A stretch of DNA of 64,000 nt. It comes from Candidatus Zixiibacteriota bacterium. Its GTDB lineage: Bacteria; Zixibacteria; MSB-5A5; GN15; FEB-12. The stretch is from the NCBI GenBank assembly GCA_024278935.1, contig JAJRSF010000063.1:41868-105867 (forward strand). The letters are read 5' to 3'. Below the pieces are notes generated by a model that did not search any database, was not told where the DNA came from, and saw only the letters and a list, made by a program, of their open reading frames with translations. The position numbers were made by a program, and so were the translations under genes. Shown piece after piece: positions 1-9,139 of the stretch (position 1 is the first letter of the stretch; each line of letters begins with the position of its first letter).

Positions 1-2
1 CA

Positions 3-392
3 CTTGGGCGGGTAAGAGGTTTAGCGGTTGTGATGGCATATCTTTTAGAGGGTGCAATGGGCATGCCTGTCTTTGCCGGTGGAACTGCCGGGATTGTGAA
101 ATTTGTTGGTCCTACCGGTGGCTATTTGGTCGGCTTCGCCGCATCGGCGTACCTTGTCGGTTATCTTGCTGATAAAGGATGGGACAAGAGCTTTGGTAAA
201 ACGACTCTCGCAATGGCATTGGGAACGGCACTTATCTTTGTGACCGGCTTAGCTCAACTATCATTGTTTGTGCCGTCTGGTAGCTTACTGACTATGGGAT
301 TCACTCCGTTTGTACCGGGTGCAGTAGTGAAGATCGCGTTAGCATCGGTTATCCTTCCATCTGTGTGGAAATTCGTTAAAAACACAAAATAA
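3..392 (+). CDS. bioY: Biotin transporter BioY, 5'-truncated by the window edge
   Basis: C-terminal part of the BioY family, the substrate-binding membrane subunit of biotin ECF transporters. The reading frame is open to the left edge, and the residues before the first possible start (LGRVRGLAVV) continue the family pattern, so the gene begins outside the window. Visible are the motif EGAMGMPVFAGG, the PTGGYLVGF loop and at least three hydrophobic segments, ending in a short basic tail. The A and T energy-coupling subunits are not in the window. The identification is firm; the true start is unseen. Confidence 0.85.
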   Translation, partial: LGRVRGLAVVMAYLLEGAMGMPVFAGGTAGIVKFVGPTGGYLVGFAASAYLVGYLADKGWDKSFGKTTLAMALGTALIFVTGLAQLSLFVPSGSLLTMGFTPFVPGAVVKIALASVILPSVWKFVKNTK

Positions 393-515
393 GATATTTT
401 CAGTTAGCAATAACTTATTGGAACATATAGCGATATCATACGTTTAATGCATATGAGAGAACGCATTGATGTGCTGTATTATTTTGTGAAATGATTAGCA
501 ATCTTACGATTTCGT

Positions 516-544
516 TTGAGTTTCATCCGAAATTTCGTTATTAT
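516..544 (+). promoter_or_regulatory. Possible sigma-70 promoter for ilvE
   Basis: TTGAGT at 516-521 and TATTAT at 539-544 are separated by 17 bases, placing transcription start near 551, upstream of an AGGAGG-type ribosome site before the ATG at 595. Read by eye; AT-rich DNA gives such matches by chance. Confidence 0.4.
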
Positions 545-594
545 ATATCAATGAAAAATATAAACTTACATAGAAACAAGGAGGTTACTCTACT

Positions 595-1533
595 ATGAAA
601 CCTACTGAATATATTTGGATGAACGGTGAGATGGTCAAATGGGACGATGCTAAAATTCATGTCTGTTCCCATGTGATCCATTACGGCTCATCAGTATTTG
701 AAGGAATGCGTGTTTACAAAACCGACAAAGGTTCGGTCTGTTTTCGGCTCAAAGATCATTCTTCTCGGCTTTTAGATTCTGCGAAAATTTATCGTATGCC
801 TATGAAATGGTCAGCCGAAGAGATTGACCAAGCGACTTTGGATATTATCGGTATCAACAATATGACAGAATGTTATGTGCGACCGGTTGCCTATCGTGGT
901 TACGGAACGCTTGGCGTGGACCCATCTAATTGTCCGGTCGATCTCACTATCGCCGTTTGGCCTTGGGGACAATATCTTGGTGATGATGCTTTAGAAAATG
1001 GCGTCTCTGTCTGTGTCTCATCTTGGAACCGTATTGCTCCAAACACAATGCCTGCTATGGCAAAAGCCGGTGCTAATTATATGAATTCGCAGCTTATCAA
1101 ACTTGAAGCACTTTCGCATGGTTATGCCGAAGGTATCGCGTTGGATATTCATGGAAACGTTTCTGAAGGTTCCGGCGAAAATATTTTCTTGGTACGCAAT
1201 GGTGCTTTAATCACTCCTACATTCTCCGCATCGATTTTGCCGGGGATAACTCGTCGTTCGGTTATCAAATTAGCTACCGATTTAGGCTTTAAAGTTATTG
1301 AACAAAATATTCCTCGTGAAGCATTGTATCTTGCTGATGAAGTTTTCTTCACCGGTTCTGCTGCTGAAATTACTCCGATTTCTGAAATTGATAAAATTCA
1401 AATCGGTTCCGGTAAATGCGGTCCGATTACGAAACAGATTCAAAAAGCACTTTTTGATATCTTACAAGGTCGTGCGGAAGATAAGTACAACTGGTTGACA
1501 TATGTGCCTGAATATAAAAAGGTCTTAGCCTAA
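595..1533 (+). CDS. ilvE: Branched-chain amino acid aminotransferase
   Basis: Class IV PLP-dependent aminotransferase interconverting leucine, isoleucine and valine with their 2-oxo acids in the cytoplasm. At 312 residues it has the usual IlvE length. The Schiff-base lysine lies in AKAGANYMNSQ (about Lys157). The hallmark stretches EGIALD, SEGSGENIF, LPGITR and YLADEVFFTGSAAEITP follow in order. The start is set by a strong AGGAGG shortly before the ATG. The stop TAA overlaps the ATG of rpiB by one base, so the two genes are probably translationally coupled. No other ilv or leu genes are near. Confidence 0.95.
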   Translation: MKPTEYIWMNGEMVKWDDAKIHVCSHVIHYGSSVFEGMRVYKTDKGSVCFRLKDHSSRLLDSAKIYRMPMKWSAEEIDQATLDIIGINNMTECYVRPVAYRGYGTLGVDPSNCPVDLTIAVWPWGQYLGDDALENGVSVCVSSWNRIAPNTMPAMAKAGANYMNSQLIKLEALSHGYAEGIALDIHGNVSEGSGENIFLVRNGALITPTFSASILPGITRRSVIKLATDLGFKVIEQNIPREALYLADEVFFTGSAAEITPISEIDKIQIGSGKCGPITKQIQKALFDILQGRAEDKYNWLTYVPEYKKVLA

Positions 1534-1970
1534 TGCGAGTAGCGGTTGGTTCAGATCATGCCGGGTTTGAGTGGAAAGAAAAAGTCAAAGAGATTTTAAA
1601 ATCCTTTGACTACGAAGTCACAGATTTTGGTACAAAGTCGAAAGACTCGGTTGACTATTCTGACTTCGGTTTAAAAGTTGCCCATGCGGTTGCGAATGGC
1701 GATGTTGACTATGGCGTCAATATCTGCTGGACAGGTAATGGCATGGCGATGGCGTCGAATAAGGTCAAAGGTATCCGTGCCGGGCTTGCGGTCAACGCCG
1801 AGATGTCATATATGACACGTCTGCATAACAATGCCAATGTGTTGGTACTCTCGCAAAAATATACTCCAGAGAGTGAACTTGAAGAAATTTTGAAACAATT
1901 TTTTAATACAAAATTTGAAGCAGGCCGACACCTTCGTCGAATTGAAAAATTCATGGATGAAGAGGGGTAA
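1533..1970 (+). CDS. rpiB: Ribose-5-phosphate isomerase B family (RpiB/LacAB)
   Basis: Sugar-phosphate isomerase of the RpiB/LacA/LacB family, interconverting ribose 5-phosphate and ribulose 5-phosphate in the pentose phosphate pathway. The N-terminal GSDHAGF, the Cys65 region followed by NKVKGIRAGL, and HNNANVL with its histidine are all present; 145 residues is normal. The loop after the catalytic cysteine reads CWTGNG instead of the textbook CGTGxG, so a Trp sits beside the phosphate-binding loop. This could mark a subfamily with a different substrate. Coupled to ilvE by a one-base overlap. Confidence 0.85.
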   Translation: MRVAVGSDHAGFEWKEKVKEILKSFDYEVTDFGTKSKDSVDYSDFGLKVAHAVANGDVDYGVNICWTGNGMAMASNKVKGIRAGLAVNAEMSYMTRLHNNANVLVLSQKYTPESELEEILKQFFNTKFEAGRHLRRIEKFMDEEG

Positions 1971-2305
1971 CGAGGGAGCGTTTTAATGGAGGGATGTGGA
2001 AAAAGAGAATGTGATTCGTGCAAACAAGTTAGCGAAATTGTTTGATGCTTCGCATTAAGTTAATCTTATCTACTCTAAAATTAATTAGACTAATACCAAA
2101 CAAAGTTGAACTTTATTGCCATGTTATACGTTTAATATATATAAATAATAACTTGCGTAATCGTGGATATGTGTCGATATTATAAGTAGAGAAACAGATC
2201 GCCTTTGTTTCTTTTGTGTACAGAACCATCTCGATATTTCAAAAAATTGTAATCTTAGAACATCATATCTACTGGACGTATAATATTTATTAATAAGGAG
2301 ATTGT
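1971..2305. other. Intergenic region rpiB to PilZ gene
   Basis: No recognised gene. A 19-codon reading frame at 1986-2045 (+) has a GAGGGAG ribosome-site-like stretch seven bases upstream and encodes a peptide with three cysteines (pattern C-x4-C-x2-C); it is too short to call. A TATAAT at 2279-2284 could be the -10 of the next gene, but no convincing -35 is visible. No terminator hairpin was found after rpiB. Confidence 0.3.
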
Positions 2306-2689
2306 ATGGCTAGAATCAGAACAACCAAACGGGCTCGGGTTATCTCATTTGTCAAAATTATTTCTGAATTAAATCGCTCGATAATGGGTCGTGTGATTGA
2401 TATTTCTGCGAGAGGAATGAGAATACGGAGCAAAAAACGCTTTCGCACTGACCGACCATTTCATTTTTCTATGTTGATGCCAAATGTCAATTTACAGGAA
2501 AAAGTTATCAAGTTTGACGCATCAATTGTATGGAGTGAAAAATCAAAAATAGACGGATATTTTGAATCTGGTCTCGAAATTGAATCGGTTACTCCACAAG
2601 AAAGAAGTTTGATTAAGCAGTTTATAGAAGATTCATCTTATCGGGAACGTTGGATCCAGGTAAACGAGTGTATTTCACAGGAATACTAG
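2306..2689 (+). CDS. PilZ-like domain protein
   Basis: A 127-residue soluble protein. The basic N-terminus (RIRTTKRARV), then DISARGMRI about 25 residues later, then beta strands ending in FESGLEIE, match the layout of PilZ domains (RxxxR followed by D/NxSxxG), which bind cyclic di-GMP. The first arginine motif is imperfect, so nucleotide binding is uncertain. An AAGGAG site precedes the ATG. It stands alone between rpiB and the dockerin genes. In a flagellated organism a PilZ protein could link c-di-GMP to motility or surface secretion, but nothing here proves the partner. Confidence 0.55.
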   Translation: MARIRTTKRARVISFVKIISELNRSIMGRVIDISARGMRIRSKKRFRTDRPFHFSMLMPNVNLQEKVIKFDASIVWSEKSKIDGYFESGLEIESVTPQERSLIKQFIEDSSYRERWIQVNECISQEY

Positions 2690-2826
2690 TCAAAACTAAT
2701 CACAGCTTTTGCATCGAGCTTTTTAAAGAGATGAAATAGTTATATCTCATAAGCGATTTACTATTGTGTCTATTATTGTCTTTGATTATATTCATATTAG
2801 AATTAAAAAATATGAGGGATTAGGTT

Positions 2827-4107
2827 ATGCATTTATTATATCTCTTAACTCTAGTTGTAATATGTTCAATATCAATTCAAGCCACCACAATTTTAGTACC
2901 ATCTGAACAACCAACAATTCAAGCAGGAATCGACGCAGCATCAGAAGGTGATACCGTTTTAGTTGCACCTGGTACGTATACCGGTGACGGCAACAGAGAT
3001 TTGAATTTTAACGGTGTCAATCTTGTGCTGAAATCTGAATCGGGTGCGGAACTTACGATTGTTGATTGTGAGTCAAACTCACTGGAATCTTATGCGGCAA
3101 TCTATTTAGATAATGGGGAAGACACAACTTCTGTGATTGATGGATTTACTTTTAAGAGAGGTTACTATACTGAATGGCCAATATTTGGTATTGGTGCTTT
3201 GTATTTTAAAAATGGGAAAGCTAATGTCATTAATTGTATCATAACTGATAATTCTGAAATTGGTATTTACTTAACATCTGACAATGATACTAATTCATGT
3301 CGTATATCAAATTGTCTTATTGAAAATAATGGTACTGGTATTTATACTCTGAAGCGAGGTACTGTAATTGAAGACTGTATCATTCAAAACAATCTTTGGT
3401 CAGGTATCGGGTTTTATAACACGACTCTAATTAAGAGATGTTTAATTGTGCATAATGGTTGGACAGGAGTAAGTCAGGCGTCCGGCATGGGTGGTCATCT
3501 TTTTCAGATTGATCATTGTACCATTGCTTATAATGGAATTGGGGTCTATCTGGATAGAACCCTTCCAAAAGTGAATACAATAACTTTAGCGACTGATACA
3601 TCAAGCATTAGTAATACTCTTGTCGCCTTTAATACAAATGGTGGGATATACAATTTTTACGATTTGGAAGAAGAGTATAATTGTACCTACTCAAATGTGT
3701 TTGGTAATGGGAATTATAATTGGCAAAATGATAAATACGCTGCTTATGACCAGTTTGGTAATCTATCATTAAATCCTCTCTTTTGTGATGTTGCAGTTGG
3801 AGATTATTATGTTACTGAATTTTCTCGATGTGCTTCTGTCAATAATTCGAGTGGATCTACGATAGGGCTTCATGATATTGGTTGTACTTGTTGTCGTGGG
3901 ATTAGAGGGAATGTTGATGGAGACCATGATGAGCAGATTGATATCTCTGATCTTGTGTATTTAGTAGACTGTATCTTCTTAGACTGCTTTACAGTTTGTG
4001 AAGAAGAGATTGATATGAATGCTTCGGGGCAATATGATATTTCTGATTTAGTATATCTTGTAGACTTTATTTTCATGGGTGGTCCTGAACCATTGCCATG
4101 TAACTAA
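2827..4107 (+). CDS. Secreted right-handed beta-helix protein with C-terminal dockerin-like repeats
   Basis: 426 residues. A signal peptide covers about 1-19, then ATTILVPSEQPTIQAGID begins a parallel beta-helix with repeated turns (VINCIITDNS, RISNCLIENNGTGIY, IEDCIIQNN). Residues about 358-425 form two dockerin-type calcium-binding repeats, each with DISDLVYLVDxIF, separated by a Cys-containing linker. It closely resembles the gene at 4294, so the pair is a tandem duplication. The helix fold suggests binding or cleavage of a surface polysaccharide, but no catalytic residues can be named. The dockerin could attach it to a cohesin-bearing partner or serve as a secretion or anchoring tail. Confidence 0.75.
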   Translation: MHLLYLLTLVVICSISIQATTILVPSEQPTIQAGIDAASEGDTVLVAPGTYTGDGNRDLNFNGVNLVLKSESGAELTIVDCESNSLESYAAIYLDNGEDTTSVIDGFTFKRGYYTEWPIFGIGALYFKNGKANVINCIITDNSEIGIYLTSDNDTNSCRISNCLIENNGTGIYTLKRGTVIEDCIIQNNLWSGIGFYNTTLIKRCLIVHNGWTGVSQASGMGGHLFQIDHCTIAYNGIGVYLDRTLPKVNTITLATDTSSISNTLVAFNTNGGIYNFYDLEEEYNCTYSNVFGNGNYNWQNDKYAAYDQFGNLSLNPLFCDVAVGDYYVTEFSRCASVNNSSGSTIGLHDIGCTCCRGIRGNVDGDHDEQIDISDLVYLVDCIFLDCFTVCEEEIDMNASGQYDISDLVYLVDFIFMGGPEPLPCN

Positions 4108-4293
4108 ATCTACTACAATAGAGGTAAATTTATTTTCTTGTTAGATGTTGTAAATCAAAGATATTCTTGTCAAGATGAATACGACTTGCTTTAAAAGTAA
4201 AAATAATTTCTGCGTTTACTTATTATTTATTGCATGGACTATTTTTAAGACTTAAATTTCTATCTAGATATCAAAAGACAAAGGAGAGAAGAA

Positions 4294-5568
4294 ATGAAAT
4301 TTCTTACATTTTTATTTTTATTTGTACTTTGTTCAGTACAATTACAAGCAGCCACAATTTTAGTACCATCTGAACAACCAACAATCCAAGCAGGAATTGA
4401 CGTTGCATCAGAAGGTGATACGGTACTTGTAGCACCGGGAGGAATATATTCTGGTGATGGTAACAGAGATTTAACATTTAATGGTGTTAATCTTGTCTTA
4501 AAAAGTGCCTCTGAATATAGTTTAGTAAGGATAAGTTGTGGGGGGAACTCTTTAAATCCTCATATTTTCGTAGAGCTCACAGCCAGTGAGGATTCAACTT
4601 CTATGATTAAAGGATTTTCTATTCAAGGAGCATATGCTAGTGGGGGATCTAAAGGGGCTATAACTTTTAATGGTGGAGTAGCAAATATAGAAAGTTGTTG
4701 GATTGAGAATAATTCTGCAAACGGTATATCCTCTTTTGTTAGTGGAACTGAAAGTCGAATATTATATTGTAAAATAAATAAAAATAGAACAGGTATATAT
4801 AGCAATCAAACTAATTTAGTTGTTGATATTTGCGAAATTAATAGTAATGAATTTAATGGTATTGAGTATGATGCGAATATAAAAATATCTAACTCAATAA
4901 TAGCTCGTAACCTTGGTACGGGGATTAAGCATGCTAATGGTACAGGGGCACAATTTGAGATTGATCATTGTACGATAGTTTATAACAATCTAGGTATGAT
5001 TTATGAATATATCCCTCCAATGCCTGGTGGAAAGGAATTCAGCCAACAACTATATACAACAACAATTAGTAACTCTATCGTTGCTTTTAATACAGATGGT
5101 GGAATATTTAATAATTTTTTTGGAGATACTCATTATAATTCTGTTTTTTGTAATGTCTTTGGTAATGGTAACTATAATTGGCAAAACGATAAATATACGC
5201 ATGGTGATGAGTTTGGCAATTTGTCTTTAGACCCTATCTTTTGTTATAAGTTGACAGATAACTTTAACTTGCAAGATCATTCTCCATGTGCCGCAATTAA
5301 TAATGCAAGTGGATCTACCATTGGCCTTTTTGATACTGGTTGTGGATGTTGTATCGGAATGAGAGGGAATGTTGATGGGGACCCTAATGACCAGGTAGAT
5401 ATCTCCGATCTCGTTTTGATGGTTGATTGTATTTTTGCCGATTGTGTTCAAGCATGTCATGAGGAACTTGATATGAATGCTTCTGGTGCTGAAGATATTT
5501 CTGATTTAGTATTTATTGTAGACTTTATTTTCTTAGGTGGACCAGAGCCTTTACCTTGTTATGAATAA
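4294..5568 (+). CDS. Secreted right-handed beta-helix protein with C-terminal dockerin-like repeats (paralogue)
   Basis: 424 residues and the tandem paralogue of the 2827 gene. The signal peptide is at 1-20, followed by the same PSEQPTIQAGID start, a beta-helix with NGIS and GIYSNQTN turns, and paired dockerin repeats at about 355-422 (VDISDLVLMVDCIF and EDISDLVFIVDFIF). The two genes stay almost identical in DNA near both ends and diverge in the helix turns, as expected for duplicated surface proteins whose ligand-facing part changes quickly. Good GGAGAG ribosome site before the ATG. Substrate unknown. Confidence 0.75.
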   Translation: MKFLTFLFLFVLCSVQLQAATILVPSEQPTIQAGIDVASEGDTVLVAPGGIYSGDGNRDLTFNGVNLVLKSASEYSLVRISCGGNSLNPHIFVELTASEDSTSMIKGFSIQGAYASGGSKGAITFNGGVANIESCWIENNSANGISSFVSGTESRILYCKINKNRTGIYSNQTNLVVDICEINSNEFNGIEYDANIKISNSIIARNLGTGIKHANGTGAQFEIDHCTIVYNNLGMIYEYIPPMPGGKEFSQQLYTTTISNSIVAFNTDGGIFNNFFGDTHYNSVFCNVFGNGNYNWQNDKYTHGDEFGNLSLDPIFCYKLTDNFNLQDHSPCAAINNASGSTIGLFDTGCGCCIGMRGNVDGDPNDQVDISDLVLMVDCIFADCVQACHEELDMNASGAEDISDLVFIVDFIFLGGPEPLPCYE

Positions 5569-5619
5569 ATTTATGGTCAAATTGTTAAATATTACTCTTG
5601 TAATATCTCTGAACTGTTA

Positions 5620-5648
5620 TTGACCAAATCAATATAATTGCCTACATT
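5620..5648 (+). promoter_or_regulatory. Probable sigma-70 promoter for glyA
   Basis: TTGACC (5620-5625), a 17-base spacer and TACATT (5643-5648). Predicted start near 5655, about 30 bases before the glyA ATG. The same TACATT -10 occurs upstream of the gene at 11306. Confidence 0.5.
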
Positions 5649-5683
5649 CGCTCTAGATAATTAAACTATTTGGAGTGTGTAAA

Positions 5684-6937
5684 ATGTCATATTTAAAAAA
5701 ATTAGACCCAGAAATATATAAAGCAATTTCCCAAGAAACTAATCGTCAAACCACCAAACTAGAGTTGATTGCATCTGAGAACTTTACATCGGAAGCAGTT
5801 ATGGAAGCTGCCGGTGGAGTGATGACCAACAAGTATGCCGAGGGGTATCCCGGCAAACGGTATTACGGCGGATGTGAGTTTGTTGATATTGCCGAAGATA
5901 TTGCCCGTGATCGGTTGAAGCAAATTTTCGGTTGCGACCATGCCAACGTGCAACCTCATTCCGGTTCGCAGGCAAATATGGCGGCGTATTTTACAGTGCT
6001 GAACCCGGGCGATAAAGTGATGGGGCTAGACCTTTCCCATGGTGGGCATCTGACGCATGGACATCCGATAAATTTTTCTGGGAAGCTTTACGAATTTGAA
6101 GGCTACCAAGTTGACCCTGAAACTGAAACTATCGACTATGATAAACTTATAGACCAAGCGAAAAAATTCAGACCGAAAATGATTGTCGCAGGGGCATCGG
6201 CGTATCCTCGTTTTTGGGACTTTGAAAAAATTAGAGAAGCGTGCGATGCGGTTGGTGCAATTATGATGGTTGACATCGCTCATATCGCAGGGCTTGTTGC
6301 CGCAGGACTTCATCCTTCGCCAGTTCCTTATGCTGATTTTGTTACATCGACGACGCATAAGACTCTTCGGGGCCCTCGCGGTGGAGTGGTAATGTGTAAG
6401 GAGCAGTATGCTGCTGACCTTGACCGTACCGTGATGCCGGGGATTCAAGGCGGACCTCTTATGCATATTATCGCTGCCAAGGCGGTCGCATTTAAAGAAG
6501 CCCTTACCGATGAATTTAAAACGTACCAACAACAGGTAATCAAAAATGCCAAGACTCTTTGCGAAGCGTTGATTGCCAAAAACCATAAACTTGTCTCGGG
6601 TGGAACTGATACACATCTGATGTTAGTTTCGTTTTTGGATGTTAAAAATGTTTCGGGTAAAAAAGTTGAGATTGCTTTAGACAAAGCAGGCATGACGGTA
6701 AATAAAAATACGGTTCCATTTGATACAGCTAAACCATTTATCACATCGGGGATTCGTATCGGTACTCCTGCGATAACGACTCGTGGAATGAAAGAGGCAG
6801 AGATGGAAATTATCGCTGACTTAATCGACAGAGCAATACAGAACCGTAAAGATGATGATGCACTTGCGAAGATTTCTGCCGAAGTTTCAATGCTCTGTGA
6901 AAAGTTTCCGCTTTACGCAGAAAGACAAGAGGGCTAG
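5684..6937 (+). CDS. glyA: Serine hydroxymethyltransferase
   Basis: PLP enzyme converting serine and tetrahydrofolate to glycine and methylene-tetrahydrofolate, the main cytoplasmic one-carbon source. Visible motifs: [47 protein letters not shown], and the PLP lysine in [14 protein letters not shown] (about Lys226). With this ATG the protein is 417 residues. A GTG at 5675 would add three residues, but the TGGAG ribosome site at 5671-5675 favours the ATG at 5684. The next gene begins 4 bases after the stop. Confidence 0.96.
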   Translation: MSYLKKLDPEIYKAISQETNRQTTKLELIASENFTSEAVMEAAGGVMTNKYAEGYPGKRYYGGCEFVDIAEDIARDRLKQIFGCDHANVQPHSGSQANMAAYFTVLNPGDKVMGLDLSHGGHLTHGHPINFSGKLYEFEGYQVDPETETIDYDKLIDQAKKFRPKMIVAGASAYPRFWDFEKIREACDAVGAIMMVDIAHIAGLVAAGLHPSPVPYADFVTSTTHKTLRGPRGGVVMCKEQYAADLDRTVMPGIQGGPLMHIIAAKAVAFKEALTDEFKTYQQQVIKNAKTLCEALIAKNHKLVSGGTDTHLMLVSFLDVKNVSGKKVEIALDKAGMTVNKNTVPFDTAKPFITSGIRIGTPAITTRGMKEAEMEIIADLIDRAIQNRKDDDALAKISAEVSMLCEKFPLYAERQEG

Positions 6938-6940
6938 GCG

Positions 6941-7258
6941 ATGCTTTTTCAACTGACAATGTTTCCAAGTGGTTCCAAACGGAAGTCAGCATCGGTTTCC
7001 GAACATGTAGCCAAAGTGATTAACATAATTGATAAATCAGGTTTGACCTATAAACTGACACCGATGGCGACATGTATCGAGGGGGAGTGGAACGAGGTGA
7101 TGGCGGTGATTAACAAGGCACGGCTGATGCTTCGCAGGCAGGGGCATGAACGGATTTATATTTCGATAACGATTGATGACCGCAAGGGCGTGAAAAAACA
7201 GATGAGCGGTAAGGTCGATTCTATCGAGAAAAAACTTGGTCGGGAAGTTAAGAAATAA
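6941..7258 (+). CDS. Thiamine-binding protein of the MTH1187/YkoF-like family
   Basis: 105 residues matching the MTH1187 family (DUF77): SVSEHVAKVINIIDKSGL, LTPMATCIEGEWNEVMAVI, ISITIDDRKG and a closing VDSIEKKLG. Members form ferredoxin-like dimers, and some bind thiamine or its pyrimidine. The gene starts 4 bases after the glyA stop, so they are probably cotranscribed. No thiamine transporter or biosynthesis gene is nearby. Family assignment is good; the ligand is known only for relatives. Confidence 0.8.
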   Translation: MLFQLTMFPSGSKRKSASVSEHVAKVINIIDKSGLTYKLTPMATCIEGEWNEVMAVINKARLMLRRQGHERIYISITIDDRKGVKKQMSGKVDSIEKKLGREVKK

Positions 7259-7266
7259 GGCTATTT

Positions 7267-7297
7267 TGTAGGTCAGAACCCTTTAGTGGTTCTGACA
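7267..7297. repeat. Dispersed palindromic repeat, family A, copy 1
   Basis: TGTAGGTCAGAACC, a 7-base loop and GGTTCTGAC form a 9-bp perfect stem (7272-7280 with 7288-7296). An inverted, diverged copy is at 9288-9317 and a related shorter form at 10297-10316. It lies between two genes and might also act as a transcript-end hairpin, but no T-run follows. Confidence 0.7.
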
Positions 7298-7310
7298 AGG
7301 AAAAAAATGT

Positions 7311-8255
7311 ATGGCAAAAAATAAAAACAATTCACATAAAGCTACACCCAAAAAAGTAATCTTAGGAAAACCAACAAGTTTTTGGAAAAAAAAGTGGGTA
7401 TGGCTAGTTGTTATTTTTACATTTCTTGGTGGATGGGCAAGTATAATTACTATAAAAGGTTGTTTTGAAGATGATCCTCCAACAACTACCAATAAACACA
7501 GCACATTAAATTTACCATTAATAGAGTCAATGCTTAATAGCAATTTGTTTGATACTGTTAAAGTTATTGGAGTAACAAAGTTGTCAGATAGAGATAGTAT
7601 CTTCAATGAGGGGCAAAGAAATTTAGAAAAAGGAAATTCTGATTTAGCTTTTGTTGATTTTAACAAAGTTTTAGTTTTAGATACTATTCAGAATCATTTA
7701 TCCGATTTATTGTATGTATATGCTTGTCTTGGAGCAAAGAGAGTTTATAGCAGTCCTATAGATACTTCAATGTATTATTACAAAGAAGCAATTAAATATT
7801 TACAAGAAAATGATAGTTTAATCTATGAATGCTATTTATATAACTATATGGGACTTACATTTGGGCATCATAAAATGTATGATTCAGCAACATATTATTT
7901 AAATAAAGCAGAAAGAATTACTTCTGATAATGGATATATAGATGTTAGAGCGAATATTAAAGGCAATTTAGGAATGTTGTACTTTTTGAATGAAAATTAT
8001 AGAGATTCAAAAATTGCATTTGAGGAAACTCTACCAATATACCGTAGTGAAAAAGATTCATTAAATATGCAAAAAACACTTGAGCAATTAAGCGATGTCT
8101 TAATCAAATTAGAATCTTATATAGAAGCTCAAATTAAATTAAAAGAAGCAATGCAAATAGCTGTGTTTTTAGGGGATGAGGCTGATCAAGCTAGACTATA
8201 CCTAAAATTAGTAGAACTTAAGAAAATTCCAGTGAAGATTAATTTTTCAAAATGA
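7311..8255 (+). CDS. Membrane-anchored TPR-like protein, function unknown
   Basis: 314 residues. A basic N-terminus leads into one membrane segment (about 29-48, WVWLVVIFTFLGGWASIITI). After an acidic, Thr-rich linker comes a helical region with TPR-like spacing (FNEGQRNLEKGNSDLAFVDF, YKEAIKYLQEN, YNYMGLTFGHHKMYDSATYYL, KGNLGMLYFLNENYRDSKIAFEET). The topology should place the TPR part outside the cytoplasmic membrane. The gene is more AT-rich and lysine/asparagine-rich than its neighbours. It separates two housekeeping genes and has a dispersed repeat directly upstream, which hints at insertion. I do not recognise a specific family. Confidence 0.6.
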   Translation: MAKNKNNSHKATPKKVILGKPTSFWKKKWVWLVVIFTFLGGWASIITIKGCFEDDPPTTTNKHSTLNLPLIESMLNSNLFDTVKVIGVTKLSDRDSIFNEGQRNLEKGNSDLAFVDFNKVLVLDTIQNHLSDLLYVYACLGAKRVYSSPIDTSMYYYKEAIKYLQENDSLIYECYLYNYMGLTFGHHKMYDSATYYLNKAERITSDNGYIDVRANIKGNLGMLYFLNENYRDSKIAFEETLPIYRSEKDSLNMQKTLEQLSDVLIKLESYIEAQIKLKEAMQIAVFLGDEADQARLYLKLVELKKIPVKINFSK

Positions 8256-8268
8256 TTAGAGTTAAAAA

Positions 8269-8718
8269 ATGAAATGCCCGAAGTGTGGACATGGTGAAGA
8301 TAAGGTAGTCGATTCGAGGCCATCGCAAGATAATGCTGCTATCAGGCGTCGTCGTGAATGTCTCAAATGCAAAGAACGGTTTACGACCTACGAGTATGTT
8401 GAGCAGGGAACTCTGACAGTAACAAAGTCGGATGACAGGCGGGAGCCATATGATAAATACAAACTACTCTATGGTATTAAACTGGCATGCAACAAACGGC
8501 CTGTCACGCCAAAAGAGATAGAGGCTATGGCATCGGAAATTGAATTGCAAATCAAAAGTAAAAATAAGAATGAGATTTCATCACATGAGATTGGTGAGAT
8601 GGTCATGAAAAAACTTCGTCCGATTGATGAAATTGCCTATGTACGGTTTGCGTCGGTTTATCGGAAATTTAAAGATAAAGAAGAATTTCTCGAAGAGATG
8701 AAGAAGCTTTTGGAGTAG
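8269..8718 (+). CDS. nrdR: Transcriptional repressor NrdR
   Basis: 149 residues, the standard NrdR length. The N-terminal zinc ribbon has its four cysteines in CPKC and CLKC, with VVDSRPSQDNAAIRRRREC between them, followed by an ATP-cone domain (about 49-138). NrdR represses ribonucleotide reductase genes in response to ATP/dATP. No nrd genes occur in the window, so its targets are elsewhere. The start is the ATG directly at MKCPKCGHGED, the conserved N-terminus. Confidence 0.95.
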   Translation: MKCPKCGHGEDKVVDSRPSQDNAAIRRRRECLKCKERFTTYEYVEQGTLTVTKSDDRREPYDKYKLLYGIKLACNKRPVTPKEIEAMASEIELQIKSKNKNEISSHEIGEMVMKKLRPIDEIAYVRFASVYRKFKDKEEFLEEMKKLLE

Positions 8719-8760
8719 CAGCCTGAAGGCTGTTATTACTTGCCTTATTTGTCGGGTTCT

Positions 8761-8800
8761 GAATCAACCTGTTGGTTGCTTTTTTGAACGGCGACCTACT
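8761..8800. repeat. Dispersed repeat, family B, copy 1
   Basis: Starts GAATCAACCTGttGGTTG and ends GGCGACCTAC. The copy at 10183-10218 starts GAATCAGCCTGcaGGCTG and ends GCCGACCTACG. The stem bases differ between the copies but remain paired, showing compensatory change. Confidence 0.65.
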
Positions 8801-9084
8801 ATGCTGAATGGACTTTCACAAATGAAGATTTATACCAATTTTAATTTTATCAAGCATCACAATTTTGCTACAAACTCTCCCCTGTTTCAAACCGCTTCTC
8901 TTACTATGAACAACTTATTATTGAAAGAAAATTTGAGATGCACAAAATCGCTACAATAAATATTAGCAAAAATGGCTTACGCCATTTTTTAGAACAAAGC
9001 CATTTCGTTGTAAGAGCCATTGACTCTTTTCCTTATCACGTAAGAAGTAAGAAAAATTGACTTTTAAAAGATGTTTTATATGCG

Positions 9085-9139
9085 AAACGAACCCATTTTA
9101 GAAATGATAAAAAAACTTAAATTTGAGAAAACGAACCCA
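9085..9139 (+). repeat. Paired AAACGAACCCA direct repeats
   Basis: AAACGAACCCA occurs at 9085-9095 and 9129-9139, each followed by an A/T-rich ATTT-like tail. Translated, they give NEPI and KTNPI within a 31-residue frame (9080-9175). Such peptides recur as spurious short ORFs in several environmental genomes as I recall them, so I treat this as an interspersed repeat and not a gene. Confidence 0.45.

Noticed and set aside
1986..2045. 19-codon frame with three Cys behind a GAGGGAG site
   Set aside because: Too short to support coding without conservation; mentioned under the intergenic region only.
6026..6616. Long minus-strand open frame inside glyA
   Set aside because: Antisense shadow of a strongly conserved enzyme; no family resemblance or ribosome site.
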